A stretch of 8,376 nt of DNA from JAGLQA01 sp023135565 (GTDB lineage Bacteria; Acidobacteriota; Aminicenantia; UBA2199), in NCBI GenBank assembly GCA_030639305.1, contig DAOWCY010000268.1, forward strand, positions 1 to 8,376. Direction: 5' to 3'. Position 1 is the first letter of the stretch, and the number at the start of each line of letters is the position of its first letter. Positions 6,002-8,376 of this stretch are shown here, piece by piece. The notes under the pieces are model-generated. The model made no database searches, was not told the DNA's origin, and saw only the letters and a program-made list of their open reading frames with translations. The translations under genes and the position numbers were made by a program.

Positions 6002-6034
6002 CAAACTTTTGAAAAAGTTTGATCAAAACTTTTG
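6002..6034 (+). other. Three-arm AAACTTTT leader structure, possible switch
   Basis: CAAACTTTT (6002-6010) pairs with AAAAGTTTG (6013-6021). The same middle arm AAAAGTTT (6013-6020) can instead pair with a third arm AAACTTTT (6026-6033) over a five-base loop, followed by a short T-rich run. The two hairpins exclude each other. The stems are AT-rich and so not very stable. Similar CAAACTTTT...AAAAGTTTG elements are, as far as I recall, frequent between genes in some spirochaetes. Confidence 0.35.
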
Positions 6035-6098
6035 TTTAATTTCATTCGTTTCCGGGTGAGGCGCACATCATGAAGAACTACTATAAAAATAATTGCAT

Positions 6099-6103
6099 GG
6101 AGG
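6099..6103 (+). promoter_or_regulatory. Ribosome binding site that fixes the start of companion B
   Basis: GGAGG lies five bases before the ATG at 6109. The in-frame upstream ATG at 6070 has no such site and would put 13 polar residues ahead of an otherwise normal signal peptide, so 6109 is preferred. Confidence 0.75.
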
Positions 6104-6108
6104 TAATA

Positions 6109-6900
6109 ATGACTGTTAAGAAATTATTGTTGTTAATCCCGGTGGTCTTGACGCTAGGCTTTTTTTTACATGCGGAAAAAAAAGACCCCCCATTACCTTT
6201 GCAGGAATTACAAAATCCCAAAGGCCCGTCATATGTTCCGATACCTTATCCCGAAACCAGGGAAGAAATCATCACGGACCTAAAGTATATCATTAAAAAA
6301 CTTTACACACCACGGAAAAATTCGCCATCATATGGTTACATCAGTAGGGGAGATAAACTTTTACCGGGTTTATTGGAAGATGATCCTGGAGTATATATCG
6401 GGAAAATAGTCGATGTTACCAACAAAACCACTTACAGGGTAAAAAAGTTTATTGTAATAGATATCCATGATAAATCAGGGGATGTGATTGCCAGGGTAGG
6501 TTTAGAAGACTCAGGATTATTTGCCACTGCTTTGTTCCCAGCGGAAAATTTTTCAAAATACCCATTAATGTCAATCGCTGAGGTGAAAAAATTTTTTGTG
6601 TCCAGTAATATATCACGCCTTAATAAATCAAATATCGAATCCATAGAATATGAGGTTTATAAATATGGCCGTGTTGTTTCTCCTGTTTTAAAAATAAAAA
6701 CGCCGGACAAAATTTTTTATATGGACTCGAGACATTCAATTTTTGAAATCATGGAAAAGGGAGAATTTTCCTCTTTGCGTTCCTTTGTGTCCGCTCATTC
6801 CAGGATATACTACAGCGCAGACGATAAGGATATATCGAATAGAATCTTTCTTGTTGATAATCACAACAACCGATTTATGCGTTTACAAAAAGTTCAATAA
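6109..6900 (+). CDS. Secreted protein of unknown family (companion B)
   Basis: Predicted 263 residues. The signal peptide M-T-V-K-K plus a hydrophobic core ends at about L-H-A (20-22). The mature protein is a paralogue of the one at 3010-3813: E-L-Q-N-P-x-x-P-S-Y-V-P-I-P-Y-P (33-48), the following helix with D-L-K (57-59) and L-Y (65-66), D-D-P (91-93), S-G-D-V-I-A-R-V (123-130) and F-Y-M-D near 203 all align. The C-terminal third is more diverged than the N-terminal third. It is the first gene of the second cassette, has its own promoter (5931-5959), and is 30 bp before the peptidase-like lipoprotein. No catalytic motif is visible. Possible roles are an inhibitor, a folding partner or a second subunit of the downstream lipoprotein; none is proven. 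Not homologous to any family I can name with confidence. Confidence 0.75.
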   Translation: MTVKKLLLLIPVVLTLGFFLHAEKKDPPLPLQELQNPKGPSYVPIPYPETREEIITDLKYIIKKLYTPRKNSPSYGYISRGDKLLPGLLEDDPGVYIGKIVDVTNKTTYRVKKFIVIDIHDKSGDVIARVGLEDSGLFATALFPAENFSKYPLMSIAEVKKFFVSSNISRLNKSNIESIEYEVYKYGRVVSPVLKIKTPDKIFYMDSRHSIFEIMEKGEFSSLRSFVSAHSRIYYSADDKDISNRIFLVDNHNNRFMRLQKVQ

Positions 6901-6930
6901 TATATAACGTTTCACGCAGCGGAGGAAACG

Positions 6931-8376
6931 ATGACAAAAAAAGTTTTTATTATCTTAATTATTTTGGTAAATTCTATTTTCACATATAATTGCAATTCAG
7001 ATCCGGACCCGGGGGTATTCCCTCCTGTGGCCGATCTGCCTGTCCCATTTTGTTATCAGGAAGAACCTATGTGGTGCTGCCATGCCTGTATCGAGATGTG
7101 GGGGTTATATGAGGGGAATTATGCTATTTCTCAGAACTTCCTTGCCAACGATCCACTTCTTTGTGATTGTCCCTATCCTACTTGCGGTATGTATTTTTAC
7201 CAGGTGTTTAGTGGTGTAAATCTTTATGCAGCTACTGCCGGATATGAATGCATGTATGATTTAACCAACTTCGGATATGATATGGTGTTATCAAGAGTTA
7301 CTGCCGGACTTAGCGTTGGGCAGCCATCTATCCTGTTCGTACTTAGGAATATATTTGAAAAACATGCTATTATTGTTATTGGCTTCCAGAAGGAGGAGAA
7401 TGAAAATAACGAAACAACCATTTTAAATATACACTATCATGATCCATGGGAAGGCGGAAATCTCGAGCAAACTTACGATTTTTTTAGACGATTTATATAT
7501 GAACCTACCTGTCAATTTGAACATGAAGAAGATAGAGCCGTCGGTTATTTACAATGTGGCTATTGGTACATAGTAGGTCATGGCGACAAAACTTTTTCCG
7601 AGCTCAAATCAGATGCAAACCAGGGTTACCGGAGCTTTCTAAAAATTTGCGGCAATTATTACGGCGGACCGGCGATTTATATCCCGGAAGGTTCTACTTT
7701 TCTGAGAGTTCGCTCCCCTCAAGGAAACGAAACCCTGGCTGCCAGGAAAACCGACCGGATCAAATGGGAATCTAACGGCCTGACCGGGCAAATTAAACTC
7801 GAATTGTATAAAAATGATAGTTTTGCCGGCACAATTGCCACCAACCTGCCTATCGAAAACGGCTCGCACGATTGGACTGTAGGCGATTATATAAACGGCA
7901 GCGTCCAGACCGGCTATGATTACCGAATCAAAGTTTCTATGATGGACGAATCCTATGATGATTTTTCTAATGTAGACTTTGCCATCGGGGATGTCAATGT
8001 AACCGTTCCCAACGGCGGCGAAAACTGGGAGCAGGGCGTTATCCGCAATATCACCTGGGATTCTTCCTATTTTTCCGGGAATGTGCAGCTCGTCCTGGTT
8101 AAAACGATTCCCGGCACCGACTATTTGATCGCGGACAACATCGAAAATACAGGAAATTATCAATGGCAGGTTGGCATGTGCAGCCACATCGAGGAACCGG
8201 AAGCTCCTTTCGGCATGACCCTGCCGGACGATTGTTACAAAATAAAAGTGGTTTCCGTTGATAATCCCGATCTTAAAGATTCCAGCGACCAGGTATTTGC
8301 TGTTGTGGAACCCCAGCCTGTAATTACCATAACCTCCCCCAACGGCGGCGAAAACTGGCAGGCCGGTTCCATTGGA
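6931..8376 (+). CDS. Lipoprotein: papain-like peptidase domain plus Ig-like repeats (3' truncated by window)
   Basis: Starts at ATG 6931 with GGAGG at 6921-6925 and stays open to the window end (482 residues seen; the full protein is probably near 650 if built like its paralogue). The signal peptide ends T-Y-N-C, with Cys21 as likely lipid anchor. Residues about 36-240 form a papain-like C39/C70-type domain: Q-E-E-P-M-W-C-C-H-A-C-I-E-M-W with Cys49 at the nucleophile position of the usual W-C-W-A-A motif, Gln43 as possible oxyanion Gln, His145 in K-H-A-I-I-V-I-G, and Asp171 in Y-H-D-P. The triad looks complete, so it may be an active surface peptidase or amidase. The domain is Cys-rich (Cys41, 49, 50, 53, 78, 80, 85, 107, 194, 209, 240). 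Ig-like repeats follow at about 255-353, 354-460 and 462 onward, nearly identical to those of the upstream lipoprotein. Substrate unknown. Confidence 0.8.
   Translation, partial: MTKKVFIILIILVNSIFTYNCNSDPDPGVFPPVADLPVPFCYQEEPMWCCHACIEMWGLYEGNYAISQNFLANDPLLCDCPYPTCGMYFYQVFSGVNLYAATAGYECMYDLTNFGYDMVLSRVTAGLSVGQPSILFVLRNIFEKHAIIVIGFQKEENENNETTILNIHYHDPWEGGNLEQTYDFFRRFIYEPTCQFEHEEDRAVGYLQCGYWYIVGHGDKTFSELKSDANQGYRSFLKICGNYYGGPAIYIPEGSTFLRVRSPQGNETLAARKTDRIKWESNGLTGQIKLELYKNDSFAGTIATNLPIENGSHDWTVGDYINGSVQTGYDYRIKVSMMDESYDDFSNVDFAIGDVNVTVPNGGENWEQGVIRNITWDSSYFSGNVQLVLVKTIPGTDYLIADNIENTGNYQWQVGMCSHIEEPEAPFGMTLPDDCYKIKVVSVDNPDLKDSSDQVFAVVEPQPVITITSPNGGENWQAGSIG
7744..8376 (+). repeat. Ig-scaffold direct repeat, copy 2 (continues past the window)
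   Basis: Matches 4569-5201 at about 94% without gaps, and the match is perfect over its last 95 bases up to the window edge. Similarity falls quickly upstream: 7636-7743 is clearly homologous only at protein level (F-L-K-x-x-G-x-Y-Y-G-G-P), and further upstream the DNA is unrelated by eye. Confidence 0.9.

Larger units (their letters stand above)
5733..6108. other. Intergenic region between the two cassettes
   Basis: About 376 bp without a supported gene. It contains, in order, a weak promoter candidate (5767-5795), a set of strong GC-rich stem-loops (5826-5890), an extended -10 promoter (5931-5959), a small GCC-TTC-GGC hairpin (5978-5986), an AAACTTTT three-arm structure (6002-6034) and the ribosome site of companion B. 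Confidence 0.6.

Noticed and set aside
6070..6108. Upstream ATG for companion B at 6070.
   Set aside because: It lacks a ribosome site and would put polar residues before the signal peptide; the ATG at 6109 has GGAGG at proper spacing.
7639..8187. 182-codon open frame on the minus strand, and a similar one at 4920-5258.
   Set aside because: Both are antisense shadows of the Ig-repeat coding regions; their mutual similarity only reflects the sense-strand repeat.
1..8376. CRISPR arrays, tRNA or rRNA genes, insertion sequences.
   Set aside because: No regularly spaced identical short repeats with unique spacers, no cloverleaf with CCA or T-loop words, no rRNA-like stretch and no transposase motif were seen on either strand.

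Overview
The window looks like a piece of a Gram-negative (diderm) bacterial chromosome. It encodes two probable outer-membrane beta-barrels, three probable lipoproteins and two secreted proteins, and every supported gene is on the + strand. Composition is mixed: intergenic DNA and the 5' halves of several genes are AT-rich, while the Ig-like repeats and the first 350 bases are clearly more GC-rich. I cannot name the organism. The relaxed lipoprotein signals (Asn before the lipidated Cys) and an intergenic CAAACTTTT/AAAAGTTTG element recall spirochaetes and some uncultured diderm phyla, but this is only an impression.

Layout. (a) 2-382 is the 3' end of a glycosyltransferase-28/PseG-like gene. 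It overlaps by ATGA with 379-1377, a lipoprotein of the alpha/beta-hydrolase fold with an intact Ser-Asp-His triad. (b) 1378-1821 is a long non-coding region. It holds a consensus extended -10 promoter, a degenerate 78-bp tandem repeat carrying palindromic ATAnnnCTTTAGnnnTAT boxes, a perfect 14-bp palindrome, and a second extended -10 promoter whose -35 abuts the best box. (c) 1822-5732 looks like one operon: two paralogous small beta-barrels, a secreted protein of unknown family (companion A), and a 630-residue lipoprotein with an N-terminal papain-like (C39/C70-type) domain followed by four Ig-like repeats. (d) 5733-6108 is intergenic, with strong stem-loops, a promoter and a possible RNA switch. 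(e) 6109-6900 is companion B, a paralogue of companion A. It is followed at 6931 by a second papain-like/Ig-repeat lipoprotein that runs off the window end.

Main point. A two-gene cassette (secreted companion plus peptidase-like/Ig lipoprotein) occurs twice in tandem. The second lipoprotein keeps the Cys, His and Asp expected of a papain-like peptidase. The first has Ser at both the Cys and the His positions, so it looks like a pseudoenzyme. The Ig scaffolds of the two are about 94% identical in DNA over 633 aligned bases, mostly with silent changes, while the N-terminal domains are very different. This suggests a surface system in which a stable scaffold carries diversified heads, possibly controlled by a two-component-type regulator acting at the box array. 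The function is unknown. The idea that the companion inhibits or chaperones the peptidase is inference.
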